Assembly (NCBI RefSeq): GCF_002890915.1
Contig: NZ_POUT01000001.1
Coordinates: 682,001 to 746,000, forward strand
From: Stutzerimonas stutzeri
GTDB taxonomy: Bacteria; Pseudomonadota; Gammaproteobacteria; Pseudomonadales; Pseudomonadaceae
Reading direction: 5' to 3'
Length of the DNA: 64,000 nucleotides
The notes beneath the pieces were generated by a model, which saw only the letters and a program-made list of their open reading frames with translations, was not told where the DNA came from and ran no database searches. Below, in pieces: positions 63,923 to 64,000 of the stretch. Each line of letters begins with the position of its first letter. The stretch's first letter is position 1. Both the position numbers and the translations under genes were made by a program.

Positions 63923-64000
63923 GGGCGAACCTTGTGGGTGCGGTCGTTCGATGCCGGGGTGTCCGGCGAAAGGCCGGCATTCTACCGCATGTGGCGAAAA

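Overview
The window is a high-GC chromosome segment from a gammaproteobacterium of the Pseudomonas/Stutzerimonas type, spanning the replication origin. The evidence is the gene order gyrB-recF-dnaN-dnaA, then rpmH-rnpA-yidD-yidC-mnmE-mnmG-rsmG-parA-parB-atpIBEFHAGDC-glmU-glmR-glmS. Pseudomonad-type ParB sites (two inside recF), DnaA boxes and pseudomonad-style extragenic inverted repeats agree with this. I see no tRNA, rRNA or CRISPR array.

Layout. 1-2.2 kb: the end of an acyltransferase gene and a globin-coupled diguanylate cyclase. 2.26-10.2 kb (minus): ahpF, gyrB, recF, dnaN, dnaA. 10.2-10.6 kb: an oriC-type intergenic region, with a second DnaA-box/AT-rich region at 14.6-15.0 kb. 10.6-19.3 kb (plus): rpmH to parB. 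19.4-26.5 kb: the complete F1Fo ATP synthase operon. 26.6-30.7 kb: amino-sugar genes with a DeoR-type regulator. 30.8-34.9 kb: a ParD-like/methionine aminopeptidase pair, a SUKH protein, a CobW GTPase and small proteins. 35.0-40.4 kb: an iron-uptake module with a candidate Fur box (ECF sigma, FecR, STN-TonB receptor, PepSY protein). 40.6-49.3 kb (mostly minus): aa3/caa3 cytochrome oxidase with its heme A and copper assembly genes. 50.1-55.5 kb: a radical-SAM gene split by a foreign element. 55.8-64 kb: an acyltransferase, prlC-yheV, a gamma carbonic anhydrase, an alcohol dehydrogenase and the metNIQ importer.

The most unusual object is the 4.3 kb AT-rich element at about 50959-55255. It carries a large serine recombinase, a protein that looks like a divergent MobV-type (HUH) relaxase, a hairpin-rich region just upstream of that gene, and about 670 bp of non-coding DNA dense in inverted repeats. 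It has cut the DNA encoding the CxxxCxxC iron-sulfur motif of a PA0069-like radical-SAM gene. Removing the element with one copy of a 3-bp CAG overlap restores an uninterrupted 355-codon frame. Joining the element ends gives a dyad-symmetric attP-like site (ATGGAACCT ... AGGTTCCAT around CAG). The split gene also has a perfect CTGT-N8-ACAG LexA box 18 bp upstream of its start, so the element has silenced a probable SOS-regulated gene in a way that precise excision would reverse.

Functions are inferred by reading protein motifs. No database searches or computations were run.
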